The notes under the pieces: model-generated
The model's input: only the letters and a program-made list of their open reading frames with translations
Databases searched by the model: none
What the model was told of the DNA's origin: nothing
Shown here: piece by piece, positions 38,701 through 45,514 of the stretch
How positions within the stretch are numbered: the first letter of the stretch is position 1
Layout: every line of letters begins with the position of its first letter
Program-made: the position numbers and the translations under genes
Source of the DNA: a virus
Length of the DNA stretch: 64,000 nt
Virus record (IMG/VR): IMGVR_UViG_3300032331_000486
Location: 1-64,000 of that record
Strand: one strand, 5' to 3'

Positions 38701-40483
38701 GCGCTTTAGGATCAAGTCCTTTGAAGTAACTCATAGGAACAGCAAACCCGCCATAACCAAACTCACCATGAATTGGGACTAGTCCATTTTTTGGATCCTT
38801 AGCCTTTTCATGCAACGCTTGATCGGCTTTGACTTCTTCTGGTGTTCTTGCTGGCGCTACAGGAGCGGCAGGTTGAGCCACCTTAACAGGCGCAGATGGG
38901 CCGCCTGTAGGAGTGATCGGAGCGGCTGGCGCTTCTGGCTGGGTAACCTGAACGGGTGCAGCAGGGCCTGCAGTTGGAACTTGTTCCACTTGAGAAGGTT
39001 GTTCTTGTACAGCTTCTGCGGGTTTACCCTCAATCTGCTGTTCAAGTTCAGCCAGCATGGCCTCGTAGTCTTGGCTTCCTTCTGCTTCTGGAATGGTCTG
39101 TTGGACTAAGTCTGTGCTTGGAGCCTGAGTCTTTGCCTCAATCTCTGCGGCAGCCGCAACTTCTTCTTGAGTCGCAGCTGAACCTTTTGCCTTGACAACA
39201 TCGACGTAGTTAGGATCGGTTGGGAGAACAGTTTCACCATTGAATGGATTGATAACTGCTGGGCCTGCAGGTGGAACGGCAGGTGAAACGGCAGGTGAAA
39301 CGGCAGGTGAAACGGCAGGTGGAGCGCCTGCCGGAGGAGTACCTGCCGGAGGAACACCAAGTATTTGTTGATTCTGTTGAACCAGTTGCTGAATGCCTTG
39401 TGGCTGTTGGCCAGTCGCGCCAGCACCGCCACCCAACGCACCCATTGCAAAACCAGTTACAAGCCCCATTCCTGCGGCTTCTGGAACGCCTTCAAATATA
39501 GGTCTATTTGTGGCGTAGTTCATCCACATCTTTTCTTGGGCTGACTGAGGCATCTCTTGGAGTGCGCCTTCAGATAGTCCGGAACCAACAACACGCTTGG
39601 TAAAGTCAACAACTGACTTGGCTGGGCCTAATGAAGAACCGGCTGCAAGCATGGTTTGTACGTCATCAAACCCCATTCTGTTGGCCAGACGACCGCCAGC
39701 AACGCCAAACAACGCAGTGCCAGCACCACTTCCTAATGCGGCTAACGATTGTTCTGTTGTGAGTAACTTGTTTGCGTTTTGAGCGCGTATGTCTTCGGCT
39801 GCAGAGCCTGCGCCCAAAATGCCTTCGCCCAGACCACCAGCAACTACGGCTCCAACTTTAGGAGCGGCTTTTAATATACCCCTAGCTATGCCCGCACCAC
39901 CAATCATTTGAGGCAGCGACTCGCCAATAGAAGTAGCAATCGTGCTTGGGTTTTGTAAAGCAGCTTGAATTTTTCCACCAAAGCCTTCAGCTTCGTTTAC
40001 TTTGCGATTGGCCGCTTGCTGGGCTTCTGAATAGTAGGTGTCTAGGATTGCATTAGCTTCTTTTGGCTTGTAACCATTTTGCTCAAGGAACTTACCTAGC
40101 GCGCCTCGGGCTGGGATATCAGCCAAGCCAACAAATGATTCAGGCAGGCCAATAGCCCCTTTGAGGAAAATAATGCCAGCGTCTACCAGAGTACCTGAGA
40201 CTGTACGATCTGGAGACTCTTGGTTGCGCTTCTCTAATGCAGCCTTGTACGCTTGGGCATCCATCACATTAGGAGCCATTGGAACGGCTGGTTCAGCTGG
40301 CGCGGCCTGAGTTACTGGTGCAGCTGCTGGAACTATAGATGGAAGGCCGGCCTCTGGAGCGCTTGGTTGAGCTTGCGTAGGAGCGCCAGCTGTATATTTG
40401 CCATAACGCGCCAGTAATTCTGTTTGCGTAATATTGTCAGGAACGCCTGTTACCGTTCTGCCATCTGGCATTAAGACATCCAT
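26765..40483 (-). CDS. Giant polyvalent protein: LPD1 zincin, adenine methylase, Strawberry-notch helicase, LPD38-like C-terminus
   Basis: This 4,572-residue protein starts behind AAGGGGCGGGC. In order: an N-terminal MPDGRTVTGVPDNITQTELL segment; a Gly/Ala-rich hydrophobic region (about 95-360); Pro/Ala-rich linkers to about 870; an LPD1-type domain with GRGGRTAAHYYP and HEWQH (1280-1284); an N6-adenine methylase with LDPTGGNG (about 1700) and NPPF (1761-1764); a Gly-rich linker; a Strawberry-notch SF2 helicase with GDDTGVGKGR (2290-2299), DEAH (2425-2428) and GRIHRTGQ (2875-2882); a HEAIGH motif (3538-3543); and an LPD38-like end. Such polyvalent proteins, like P1 DarB, are packaged and injected and are thought to protect phage DNA from restriction. 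A second gene appears overprinted at 34447-34821. Confidence 0.85.
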   Translation of the reverse strand: MDVLMPDGRTVTGVPDNITQTELLARYGKYTAGAPTQAQPSAPEAGLPSIVPAAAPVTQAAPAEPAVPMAPNVMDAQAYKAALEKRNQESPDRTVSGTLVDAGIIFLKGAIGLPESFVGLADIPARGALGKFLEQNGYKPKEANAILDTYYSEAQQAANRKVNEAEGFGGKIQAALQNPSTIATSIGESLPQMIGGAGIARGILKAAPKVGAVVAGGLGEGILGAGSAAEDIRAQNANKLLTTEQSLAALGSGAGTALFGVAGGRLANRMGFDDVQTMLAAGSSLGPAKSVVDFTKRVVGSGLSEGALQEMPQSAQEKMWMNYATNRPIFEGVPEAAGMGLVTGFAMGALGGGAGATGQQPQGIQQLVQQNQQILGVPPAGTPPAGAPPAVSPAVSPAVSPAVPPAGPAVINPFNGETVLPTDPNYVDVVKAKGSAATQEEVAAAAEIEAKTQAPSTDLVQQTIPEAEGSQDYEAMLAELEQQIEGKPAEAVQEQPSQVEQVPTAGPAAPVQVTQPEAPAAPITPTGGPSAPVKVAQPAAPVAPARTPEEVKADQALHEKAKDPKNGLVPIHGEFGYGGFAVPMSYFKGLDPKAPIPVFRGQSLETVILRGGMGINEAVSVMEGLPSAISQQEARKYAQKYPELFNIKPAAPTAGPAAPVKVEEPAAPEAPAEVTAGPTEPAKVEEVPTQSLEEWENKHIELSNSVAAKEKESNPEDWTPEERAAYDSGDWKQFSRLRGYTEDEIAEFETYLDSIKEGQEKYGLSLDDIQALELPPQEVTKEEKPAEVVEKPAEVTEKPAEEKPAEPAPVAGPAAPVKEPEKPTGGPAAPPKAPKPPKVEVSEEEKAKAAEEKAKAEEQKKKAEEFNKNPMKVAMESGNADSVASLLYGNAVAEDLMPAIFPDEMLLRIPVDIPNVSTIETALSKFGFRITDRSVPATTDNPDYKGPERVTISALYKPEKVSIQGGGAEFVKNRKSLITAPPIPKDATDSQITKMLAGLAKDTLLDINSNPDNSFGTMMYKEGVVSYVLPASDYILAALKNARTVRISERTGSRQAIKMALEAGKQDEVQMLVQGYVDALQKLQAVFDSHARAGDLDLALKEKYVQDENANSSTLKYTPDGLALRTKLKVNNLTGIFDKMFQLFGANEDSTDQTNRIVKKETEVPPELGNIIRRGMRDHRQGRDVDTKDFVDTFGMFPGGIDFGNWVNQSERAAHLNAIYDAMYDLADVSGISPKMLGLGQKLKMAIGAQGRGGRTAAHYYPNLNEINLTKTKGDGSLGHEWQHGLDWNLKQGANGKKLMEGTVSVLRNTIDPETVENNLKAILRDTSNSTDNRNLPPKKAFFAAITNRSYYEQAPIFRNSYKQTQFFRDARALDEAENRSPAYWSSNEELLSRAFESMLFDESKGGSPYLVGPTVADGYISKKNGYGGTSYPAGKERPTLNEVYKQMLEQIDPETLAVKTYKMETKIVFIEDLGYAVLDQYNLDSGTYGGLQWFKDQKEAEETKELRNGQERVLTPEAMQISKVNQRIIDMAKRVDSIMEEMGLFKWPEIKNGSMAESMFYHMRQGWWPKNNRELAEYGIKAYLQKPDLLGFNPAKDQREIENYKISDFEGDRVKLKQTQEDFEAAAVRFVSQVITDMRAAGSDTKAIYDHIVGLYQTQPTLDVQSVLSKTNNAYSTPLPIGFLAGMLAQVKSTTTVLDPTGGNGMLVVAANPQNVTTIELDPHRAKNMELMQIGKVIQGDALEKIDDLRDQEVDVVLANPPFDNLPTPELVPSWDGQNYKISKLEQLIAAKSLRAMANNGRAVLILGAHLKAGTITTPDRAFLNWLYANYNVVDHYEIAGNLYRKQGASWPLRVLVIAGRNQTENFYPNDFNVNRITTFDELWSRYVQTSDRSQQVVVGTGKRKPVTGGANRPAGGVPAGGTLENGETGAGVGTQGGSGVGEQLPETGRGAGTTAGGGRGTTGAAGTGEQQPDYGNGKRRGSGGGETGKPEGGLDSGRGSGAELGGLSDLDLDAIFDKLGKPEKPKGGPRAPRGAPKEPGAPKAPRTPTAKGPTVIPKELEGLGLEALLDELDVALNGKAPEVAKEVTEENSEARLDKQANEAMGRIAQNTKNTSDDPNSGLYSRKGDQEYANVQPIIQKVWNAVGERVSDLAQRINQVYELLVKRFGESIKAHLRTFVDSLRTVVQRRPKNQTPVQAEPIDTESRVVYLGKSRFSSDGIYLPRAQSQHAYTALENLEAQVGNIDEFVANELGYPSVEKMAKGLAGYQIDGLALAIQANKLGKGFIIGDDTGVGKGRAAAAMIVWAKKNGKIPIFVTVSKSMYTAMYEDLINIGHEDIKIGMTNNKAIIQRNMGNGRIKTVFENADKAGPNLMSYITKNGELPKGMDVLFTSYSQLNGGVGSPARQNAIASLVAAGKAVLVMDEAHNAAGVAINPNSRGQNAFFMSLLTGLNLLGKDKDAPEDWQPPPAVYLSATFAKRPDNMPLYIHTNLRYAANTPEELTALFGKGVKTDVLQQVSSEMLVESGSMLRRERSYEGVKMYFYPDEATGDPNAPRDIREVDKVTVILRALVNADRALKEWTKDPGTQVEIINTLGPPGSMFGKEGPTAFNEAKGNPFTSVVHNYIGTLLLSTKTQTAVDMVVDKMNNGEKVVVGLQNTNGSALDDFVEKNGIKIGDEIPNFGWQTLLQRAIDSTRKITLKSATGNEKDNIKVEIPYSMMPPSIRAGYDNLADMIKDFQSDLPVAPIDYMRTELENKYVWTIGEKTHVGNEPPPGVKARRLVVREITGRSTAVNYNGDKPKYMSLNNPERTEMISSFQNGEESENGPIDVLIINSAGATGISLHASTEAFDQRPRHMIVLQPHGDISVFIQLLGRIHRTGQVEWPSFTMLATSIPAERRISAMLKKKLASLKSNTSGGSNSTQVGGVDFINRYGDVATAEYLNEHADIRAFLGQQSFNDPEEAAGTDLAHKASGTAGLLSSADQQEFFDSIEASYLANIELRNSTGTNALERRVLPLNAEMIKENLIEEGLDSNNPFLTDVVMAQFNVDVIGSIPTQQNILDDIAQALNGRTAQQVVEEIDTDLNTIFVEARNQIILKQQALAAEIAAPNATEKDIQVATKRKEALDADFATLGNRREKTLNALRNQYAIGTGFESFMLNNVPASAVVIGIKVDKARIGKSKTGNPYSPSNFQVIFKRNIPEGRVAPTLATLEGPSIDQSSSWRNPPLDQWFALKSVTGGRTTRYVALGNILRAAQLFDKDGGEIAKFTIMNQTEPVSGVIMPAKYEPVAISAQPVRLRNPNAAVQYTLAAWQKILQNKYEGTQVEEYKNLADMLQPLLLPNLPDFQTFTDLQKSTYTNVIIRGTQNLWTLSLDSYRPLGFRLSISGDAPKKFVTSIKDISMAKQGGRYEMSRGSYIANFEKIISLIKQLHKSYPATVEADAGQLAREVMKVEFDDSESKKGMFSRKVAEGGQSVKDVQSQIVPIKGIRVNVVQSSDDLPDQCAPSDVEGVWYSGNTVYLVADNLPNAQRVQEVLAHEAIGHAALEAMLGKQLMGALVKNVLTLEETSKLVKDIAAQVDRTQPGLSDERRAKEIVAIMAERGLYGGLVQRVIQAVRRWLRDAGFTIKFSDSDILALLKNAEKFAAAADSAPKLFGTPEPFFSRNYQGGPAPVAQWSSPDSTTMTNIEYQLADKFVDLKHVIREIEKGAGTIQENFDAYTKETLMHGRASEAIQDFLNKELLPILKDMREKKVTLAELEEYLHNRHAEEYNIQIAKINLTMPDAGSGIFTDDANAYLNNLTQDQKDKFEALAKEVDAIVRRTQEVAVEGGLETQETIDIWNQTYPNYVPLKRADLDYVNTGSGVAKGIQTKGPFSKRAMGSLKDVVDIVSNIAVQREKAIINSEAARVGKALIGLVIKNPNPGFWMAVNPDAIKNKKKLEDELIRLGLNPTDAQNLFQEPKSPSIDPKTGLVRYKVNPTLRDSKNVVAVRVNGKDWYVFFNGNDPRALRMAETLKNLESEKLAMVLGIVGSATRWMAAVNTQYNPVFGAWNFLRDVGSATINLTNTPLAGKQAQVLLNTMPAMAAIYRELRATRKGKAVSSYWVDAYNRYRLAGGKTGFKEQFSKGQNKLTIVERELAKLDRGNARQIADSIFGWLSDYNDTMENAVRLAAFDIATKSVADGGLGLSEQEGAAIAKDLTVNFNRKGAASKWIQVLYAFFNASVQGGLKVGRTLAGPAGRKIMVGGVVVGIAQALAMAMAGFDDDDPPEFIKAKNFIFPSLTGDGTYKVFPMPLGYSIFPGLGRLITEYILAQNGVISSKKGASDVVVDIMSMTVEAFNPFGSGSLWQMAMPTVADPFAAIAANKDAFGRPIYKEDRATNPTPGYMRSRESASAISQFISEFLNYVSSPAGTKYTKGSIDYTADEIDYLIGQATGGVGREIMKGAQYIGAIAEGTTEEVPTYRVPIVGKFLGETGSPAAISANFYDNVTRLAKHENEIKSLIKNKEPTADYKSEHPEWRYYNRANYLENQISQINKQIKVAQERDRPDETIQKMKDRKVAMMKKFNEQVKAAQ
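34447..34821 (-). CDS. Overprinted 124-residue gene inside the giant gene
   Basis: In the +1 frame of the giant gene, an ORF begins at ATG 34821 with GGAG at ideal spacing (34830-34827) and runs to TAG at 34449-34447. Its sequence (MFKPVIVANKSWWVPENESQ, then LLAVQIDLPGEYQQAVRWKM, and an acidic end LNWEDFLT) looks like an ordinary folded, helical, acidic protein with Trp and well-mixed residues. The giant protein's own frame here is low-complexity Gly/Thr-rich linker. That contrast and the ribosome site suggest true dual coding. Function is unknown. Confidence 0.6.
   Translation of the reverse strand: MFKPVIVANKSWWVPENESQLLAVQIDLPGEYQQAVRWKMEKLVREWGLKEAVESANSYLKQDGALELPPVEDEEQLVQLVLENNSRIMEMVNAGDPAVAKPASQKEALTAVEDQELNWEDFLT
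35162..35174. repeat. Dispersed palindrome copy (GGAACAAGTTCC) in methylase domain
   Basis: An exact 12-bp core with one flanking T; the other flank is changed (G for A). In the giant gene it encodes PELVP, just after the NPPF motif. Confidence 0.5.
38975..38988. repeat. Dispersed palindrome copy TGGAACTTGTTCCA
   Basis: An exact 14-bp copy in the Pro/Ala-rich linker of the giant gene, encoding VEQVP on minus. Confidence 0.55.
39267..39326 (-). repeat. 12-bp tandem microrepeat in the giant gene
   Basis: Five head-to-tail units of GCAGGTGAAACG (plus strand), with small changes in the first and last unit. They encode repeats of PAVS in the Pro/Ala linker. Slippage would alter linker length in steps of four residues without a frameshift. 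Confidence 0.75.
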
Positions 40484-40492
40484 GCCCGCCCC

Positions 40493-42220
40493 TTATTTTG
40501 GTAGATCTTCAAATTTTACAGGTTTAGGGCCAGAAGGTGCGCCACCTAAAATTTCAGGGGCATTCCTTGCCCACCATCCGGGTTTCTTTGACATTTCAAC
40601 AACTTGAGGTAAAGGCATCATTGGTGGTAATTCTGCGCCAATTGCGTTAAAGTGAAATTTTCTAATTTCATACATGCGTTGTAATGCTGCATTAAATTCA
40701 GGAGAGCCGGGTTCTAAACCGCCATTAGGGCCAATACGTTCAGCCTCTCGTTTGTACTGAGCGTCATTGTTTGTAGCAGCTTCTGCTTTAGCAATATTTT
40801 TATCCGCTTTAGTGGGCTTAGTTTCTTCGGCGGCTTTATCAAGATTTTCGTAATGCTTCCCAAGAATGCCGTAATACATTTTAGTATTTGCATTGGATTC
40901 TGCGGCATTTTTAGAAGTTTCTCCAGTACTGTATATATGAGAAGCCAAAGTTCCAAGGTCAGTTTTAACCTTAAAGGCATCAACAGTAAGTTTGTCAAAC
41001 TCTCTTTTAGCTTTTTCTCTTTCGGCAACAGCGGCCTCAATGCCAGCTGCATCACCACGGCGCTTGGCGTCTTCTTCTTTGGCTAGGCTTCTATGAAACT
41101 CAATAGCCGCAGTTTCTTGTTTGTCGCGGATAGTGTCTTGTTCTTTTTGCAACACTTGTGATGCTTCGGCAGCAACCGCGCCTTGGTAACCAATACCACG
41201 GGATGGATCGGCTTTAGCAAATGCGCTAGCCTGAGCAATTAGGCGGTCAATACCACCGCGCTCATACACTTCTTGCTCGCGCTTTTCTTTTGCAGCTTGG
41301 CGTTTTGTTGCCTCCGCATAAGGATCTTCTTTTACACCAGCTAACTTTTGGCTTTCTTTGATGCCTTCAAAAGCTTGGGCTCGGCTAAGAGTCTGTGGTG
41401 CAGTAGAAGTTATCTCTGGCGCTTTAGGAAGACTTGCAAGGATTGCTTCGTAAGAACCGGGTTTAGGAGGAGCTACTGGAGCTGCTCTTGGAACTGGTGT
41501 TTCATCGGTTGGTAAATTAACCAAAGTAGTGCCAGCACTTTCTAATTTAGGGTTGCCAGCCATAACTCGAGCAATTTGTTCTTTTGACATTAGGCGTTGA
41601 CGTTCTGCATCGGATTGGTCATTAGCCGCTGCAATAAGACCGTAATCGGCGGCTTCTTTTTGAGACAGCCTTCCATTTAAATGAGTGTATTGATCCTCAT
41701 CTGGATTTCCACGAATAACATCACCACGAGCAAACGCAACAATGCCACCGCCCGCGTAACTACTCTCATTGAAGTGATTGACGGGCAAAGACATTAGCCC
41801 GCCACCAGCAGCCATGACTGGTTGTCTTGCAGGAGAAGGTTGCTGTACAGGGGGAGCCTGAGTTGGGTTAACGCCTTGGGGTAGCTGGGTAATGCCTTGG
41901 TCAGGCTGGGCGGCCGCAGGGTTAACCATGTTTGGTGCAGCAGCTGGGTTAACCGTATATGGATTAGCCGTTGGGTTAATACCCGTAGGAGGCGCAGTTA
42001 AAGATCCAGCGACTTGGTCTTTAATAGTGCCTTTGGTTGTATCAAGCGCCGTGCTACCTTCTTCGATTTGCTTGCGACGATTCATCTCAATCAAAGCGAG
42101 GAATGCTGGCACTTCTGGGTTTGAGCCATTGGCGTACTTGATCAGGTCTTCGTTCTTAACCGTGAATGGGTCTTGAAGACTGCTTTGAACTTGAATTAAG
42201 TTTGCTGGTTCGATTGCCAT
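40493..42220 (-). CDS. Putative internal virion/ejection protein
   Basis: The 575-residue product has an N-terminal helical part (MAIEPANLIQVQSSLQDPFT), a Pro/Asn/Gln-rich linker (about 75-135), a Gly-rich motif (AAGGGLMSLPVNHFNESSYA then GGGIVAFARGD), and long charged helices (about 300-480). The Gly-rich AGGGLMSL motif also occurs near the end of the 43493 gene product. Placement between other ejection-type genes and the giant gene suggests a protein carried in the capsid and injected. No enzyme motif is seen. Confidence 0.6.
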   Translation of the reverse strand: MAIEPANLIQVQSSLQDPFTVKNEDLIKYANGSNPEVPAFLALIEMNRRKQIEEGSTALDTTKGTIKDQVAGSLTAPPTGINPTANPYTVNPAAAPNMVNPAAAQPDQGITQLPQGVNPTQAPPVQQPSPARQPVMAAGGGLMSLPVNHFNESSYAGGGIVAFARGDVIRGNPDEDQYTHLNGRLSQKEAADYGLIAAANDQSDAERQRLMSKEQIARVMAGNPKLESAGTTLVNLPTDETPVPRAAPVAPPKPGSYEAILASLPKAPEITSTAPQTLSRAQAFEGIKESQKLAGVKEDPYAEATKRQAAKEKREQEVYERGGIDRLIAQASAFAKADPSRGIGYQGAVAAEASQVLQKEQDTIRDKQETAAIEFHRSLAKEEDAKRRGDAAGIEAAVAEREKAKREFDKLTVDAFKVKTDLGTLASHIYSTGETSKNAAESNANTKMYYGILGKHYENLDKAAEETKPTKADKNIAKAEAATNNDAQYKREAERIGPNGGLEPGSPEFNAALQRMYEIRKFHFNAIGAELPPMMPLPQVVEMSKKPGWWARNAPEILGGAPSGPKPVKFEDLPK

Positions 42221-42232
42221 GTTATTTCCTTA

Positions 42233-43483
42233 TTAAGGCTCATTGGGGTCAAAGTTGACATCAGGCACCGTTTGATTTGGGTTGTAACCGGGATATGGAT
42301 TTTCTGGGACGGTCATAGCGTTTGGATCATAGATAGGCGACTCGGTTGAACCTGTTGGAATGAGCTCCCCATTAGCTCCCGGTGTGTATCTTCCGCCTTG
42401 TGAATCACTTATATAAGTTCCATCTGGGGATAGCGTGTATCCAAATGGAACTTGATCTGGGCTAATTGAATTTCTATTTAGCAAAGTGCTTGGATTAATA
42501 CCGGCAGCTTTTAGTACGTTAGTAATGGTGTCACCAGTCATACCGGAAGCTTTAAGGTTTTTAATAAGCTCTGCAGTACTAGCCGCAGTACCAACAGCAC
42601 TTTGTAAGAAGCTTGGCTTGGCGTTGAACGTACTTGCAGTAGATCCGCCAATACCTTTGATGAGGTTGGCTTGATTGGCAAGTAAGGTGCCGGGGTAGTT
42701 TCTTTGCTCAAGGTACTGGTTGTACAGAGCATTGAGGCCGGCTTGGTTTTGAGCTTGCTGAGTATTTCCAGCAGCACCCAAGGCTGTAAGATTTTGCAAT
42801 CCATACTGAGCTTGTTGGGTTCCTACGTTTCCTGCGGCTTGATTTGCCGTTGCGGCTTGAGATAGACCTTTGAGGCCTACGTCTGTACCGTACTGAGCTT
42901 CTTGAATCCTGCGAGCTTGGTCAGCATTAAATTGAGTTGCCGCCTTATCGTAAGCGGTGTTGTATCCCTGACCAGTAATAGTGGCTAAGTTAGTTCCTAG
43001 ATTACGTTGAGTCTCAGTATCCATCAAAGCTTGACGGGATCCGCCGTATGCTCCTGCTTGGGTGGACTTAGCCGCATTACCTAACTGAGTAATTTGAGCT
43101 TGGCGACGAGCCTCCTCCAATTGTGGATTAAGCGCGTTCTGCAGATATGGGTTCATGTACTGCTGGGCGGCATTTGCATCAAATGCACTACCAACAGGGT
43201 TGTAACTTGTTCCAGCTGATTTATTGCCAATATCTAAAAGATTGGTACCGGCCGTAGTCATGGTAGACGGCAAGGTTAAGTTTGATAATCCTTGAAATGC
43301 TTTATTTTGAAGCTCAGAAGTACCAGCGGTTAACTGACCCGTGTACTGAGGAGCAGGATTATTAAGAAGCGCCTGACCCTTACCCAGTACGTCTTGAACG
43401 TAAGGTTGCGTAAAGGTGCTTGGTCCCGTTACCGTTGCCGAGCTGGGCGTATCGGTAAGTCCTGAAGATGATAGTAGTGCCAT
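42233..43483 (-). CDS. Putative internal virion/ejection protein, Ala/Gln-rich
   Basis: The 416 residues are dominated by Ala, Gln, Asn and Thr helices (LNPQLEEARRQAQITQLGNA, then KSTQAGAYGGSRQALMDTET), with a hydrophobic stretch near 290 and a Pro/Asn-rich C-terminus. Such helical Gln/Ala-rich proteins downstream of tail genes in short-tailed phages are typically ejected with the DNA to form a channel across the envelope. The role is inferred from composition and neighbourhood. Confidence 0.6.
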   Translation of the reverse strand: MALLSSSGLTDTPSSATVTGPSTFTQPYVQDVLGKGQALLNNPAPQYTGQLTAGTSELQNKAFQGLSNLTLPSTMTTAGTNLLDIGNKSAGTSYNPVGSAFDANAAQQYMNPYLQNALNPQLEEARRQAQITQLGNAAKSTQAGAYGGSRQALMDTETQRNLGTNLATITGQGYNTAYDKAATQFNADQARRIQEAQYGTDVGLKGLSQAATANQAAGNVGTQQAQYGLQNLTALGAAGNTQQAQNQAGLNALYNQYLEQRNYPGTLLANQANLIKGIGGSTASTFNAKPSFLQSAVGTAASTAELIKNLKASGMTGDTITNVLKAAGINPSTLLNRNSISPDQVPFGYTLSPDGTYISDSQGGRYTPGANGELIPTGSTESPIYDPNAMTVPENPYPGYNPNQTVPDVNFDPNEP

Positions 43484-43492
43484 GGTATTTCC

Positions 43493-45514
43493 TTACTTAG
43501 GAATGAATTTTTGGGGTTTAATTTGTTTGCCCTGCTTGGGGTTTCCCGTGCGGGCTCTGCGAACTTGATCCATCATCTTGTATAAAACCTTAGCTCCAGC
43601 ATCTGTTGAGCCGTTTCCAAGATGAGATACCACATCAGCAGGGATTACAAACTCACCATCAGCCAATCTAGCTGGTTGCTTGTTGCTGATTGAAGCTGGT
43701 ATATGGTCTGACATTCCATCTCCGGGGCCTTTGAGTAAGCGGCCTCCATCAGAGTAACCGCCAAGAGCTCCACCCCCAGCCAAAGACATTAGACCGCCTT
43801 GTGCTGCAAACCGTGGATCAAGCATTGCTTGCCCTTGAGCCGCCCCATCGATAGGAGCCTCCCATGGGCGTGGATTCCAATTAAGAAGTTGTTGTTTGTA
43901 AGCGGCCGTTTGTGCAGCTGGGCTTGAGCTGTCACTAGCCAATGCACCTAAACCTAAAGCCGCTCCGCCAATCAAAGCCGCATTTCCAAAGTTAAATCCA
44001 CTGCCTGTAGAACCCGTAGAAACTTGTTTTACAGGAGTTGAAGTTGGTGTGCTTGTCAATGATTTTGAAAGCTCTGACAACGTGGGTTGTTGGGTTACAG
44101 GAATGATGTCAGCTAATGGATCTGTTTCCATGGCGGGCATATTTGATACAGAGTTTGGATCAATACCAATTGCATCCCAATAAGCTTGATCGCTTGCTGT
44201 TGTTTGAACAGGCGGAGCAGGAGGTGTTACCTCTGCTAGCGGATCAGTCTGTTGAGCTGGCATTCCAGATACAGAGCTTGGACTAATACCGATAGACGCT
44301 AAGAAGTCTTCTTGGCTTGTCTTGAGATCAGGCGTAAATTCTGTATCAACTACAGGAACTTCATTTGGTTTAACTGGAATTGCAGCTTCGGGCGTAATTT
44401 CTGGTTTAGTATCTGGCTCATTCATTAACGATTTTTGAAGTCCTGCTACAGACTCCATATCAGGCGCTAACCATGCATTGGTTGTTGGATCGTAGAAAGA
44501 ACCAGCTGGTTTGTTGTCTGCCTCAGCTGAAGACAATAAACGATAGCCAAACGGAGGTTTATATTCTTTAGCAGCAGGACTTTCGGCATAGATTGGTTTG
44601 CCAGATACATCCACTTTGTTAAAAGAGGCGGAATCTAATGGGCCTGCAACTTGTACGCCTTTGGGTAAAACTTGATCCGCAAGATCAGCCGTAGTTGTAG
44701 GCGCTGTAGTTGGCATAGTCCCAGCAAAAGTAGGATCAAACACACTTTCTGCTTTACCTGTATCGCCAGCCTTTAAGCCAGAAGCATTAGCTTGTTGGTA
44801 TTGACTCTTGGCCTCGGATATGCCTGAATTGATTGCGGCGTTTACTAAAGCTTGAGAAGGATCGCCGCCCATCAAAGTAGACGCAACAACCGAATTAACT
44901 GCCGCTTTTTGACCGGGCGACAAGTTCTCAAAGCCGGGAATCTGATCCGTAACAGCAGCTGTTCCAGCGGATATACCGGAGTTAGTCAGGGCAACCAAAG
45001 GATCTTGGCCACGAACAATGCCTGCAGCTGTGCCACCAGCAATCTTGCCCGCGATGTTTCCAGCTACATCTCCAGCCGTACCCATACCAGCTTCTTGTGC
45101 GGCCAGCATACTACTCTGTTGAGAACCTATATCTGTGCCATAAGTATTTGCAGCACCTACGCTGTCTACGCCCGTATTAACGTAATTGCTAACGCCTTGG
45201 GCAACGCCTTGGGCTACATAAGTAGTGGCCGCAGACTTCAAGCCATCTTCTAGACTTCCGCCGTGGGCTATTGTGTCTGCCGCAGAAACAAGAGGGAGAA
45301 ACTCAGGGGCAACAATTGCAACGGTTATTTTTGCAAGAGCGCCAACTGGGTCGGCTTCAACTGCTTTGATAGTGTTATCAACAGCTTTTACAACAGGTTC
45401 AACAACTTGCGTAACAACAGCATTGCCAACGTCGGAAACAGCATCTCCCACAGAGGAGACTACGTCACCTACTGCGTCACCTACATCCGATACTGCATCT
45501 GCTACTGCACCCAT
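43493..45514 (-). CDS. Putative internal virion/ejection protein, Gly/Ala-rich
   Basis: The 673-residue product starts with an amphipathic repeat (ADAVSDVGDAVGDVVSSVGD), then hydrophobic Ala/Gly segments, then Pro/Thr linkers with duplicated motifs (SSVSGMPAQQTDPLAEVTPP and SVSNMPAMETDPLADIIPVT). Near its end come a Gly-rich QGGLMSLAGGGALGGYSDGG and a basic domain (DGEFVIPADVVSHLG, RRARTGNPKQGKQIKPQKF). The DGEFVxPADVVSxLGNG motif is common in the C-termini of ejection or pilot proteins of related short-tailed phages. It probably enters the host envelope with the genome. Confidence 0.65.
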   Translation of the reverse strand: MGAVADAVSDVGDAVGDVVSSVGDAVSDVGNAVVTQVVEPVVKAVDNTIKAVEADPVGALAKITVAIVAPEFLPLVSAADTIAHGGSLEDGLKSAATTYVAQGVAQGVSNYVNTGVDSVGAANTYGTDIGSQQSSMLAAQEAGMGTAGDVAGNIAGKIAGGTAAGIVRGQDPLVALTNSGISAGTAAVTDQIPGFENLSPGQKAAVNSVVASTLMGGDPSQALVNAAINSGISEAKSQYQQANASGLKAGDTGKAESVFDPTFAGTMPTTAPTTTADLADQVLPKGVQVAGPLDSASFNKVDVSGKPIYAESPAAKEYKPPFGYRLLSSAEADNKPAGSFYDPTTNAWLAPDMESVAGLQKSLMNEPDTKPEITPEAAIPVKPNEVPVVDTEFTPDLKTSQEDFLASIGISPSSVSGMPAQQTDPLAEVTPPAPPVQTTASDQAYWDAIGIDPNSVSNMPAMETDPLADIIPVTQQPTLSELSKSLTSTPTSTPVKQVSTGSTGSGFNFGNAALIGGAALGLGALASDSSSPAAQTAAYKQQLLNWNPRPWEAPIDGAAQGQAMLDPRFAAQGGLMSLAGGGALGGYSDGGRLLKGPGDGMSDHIPASISNKQPARLADGEFVIPADVVSHLGNGSTDAGAKVLYKMMDQVRRARTGNPKQGKQIKPQKFIPK

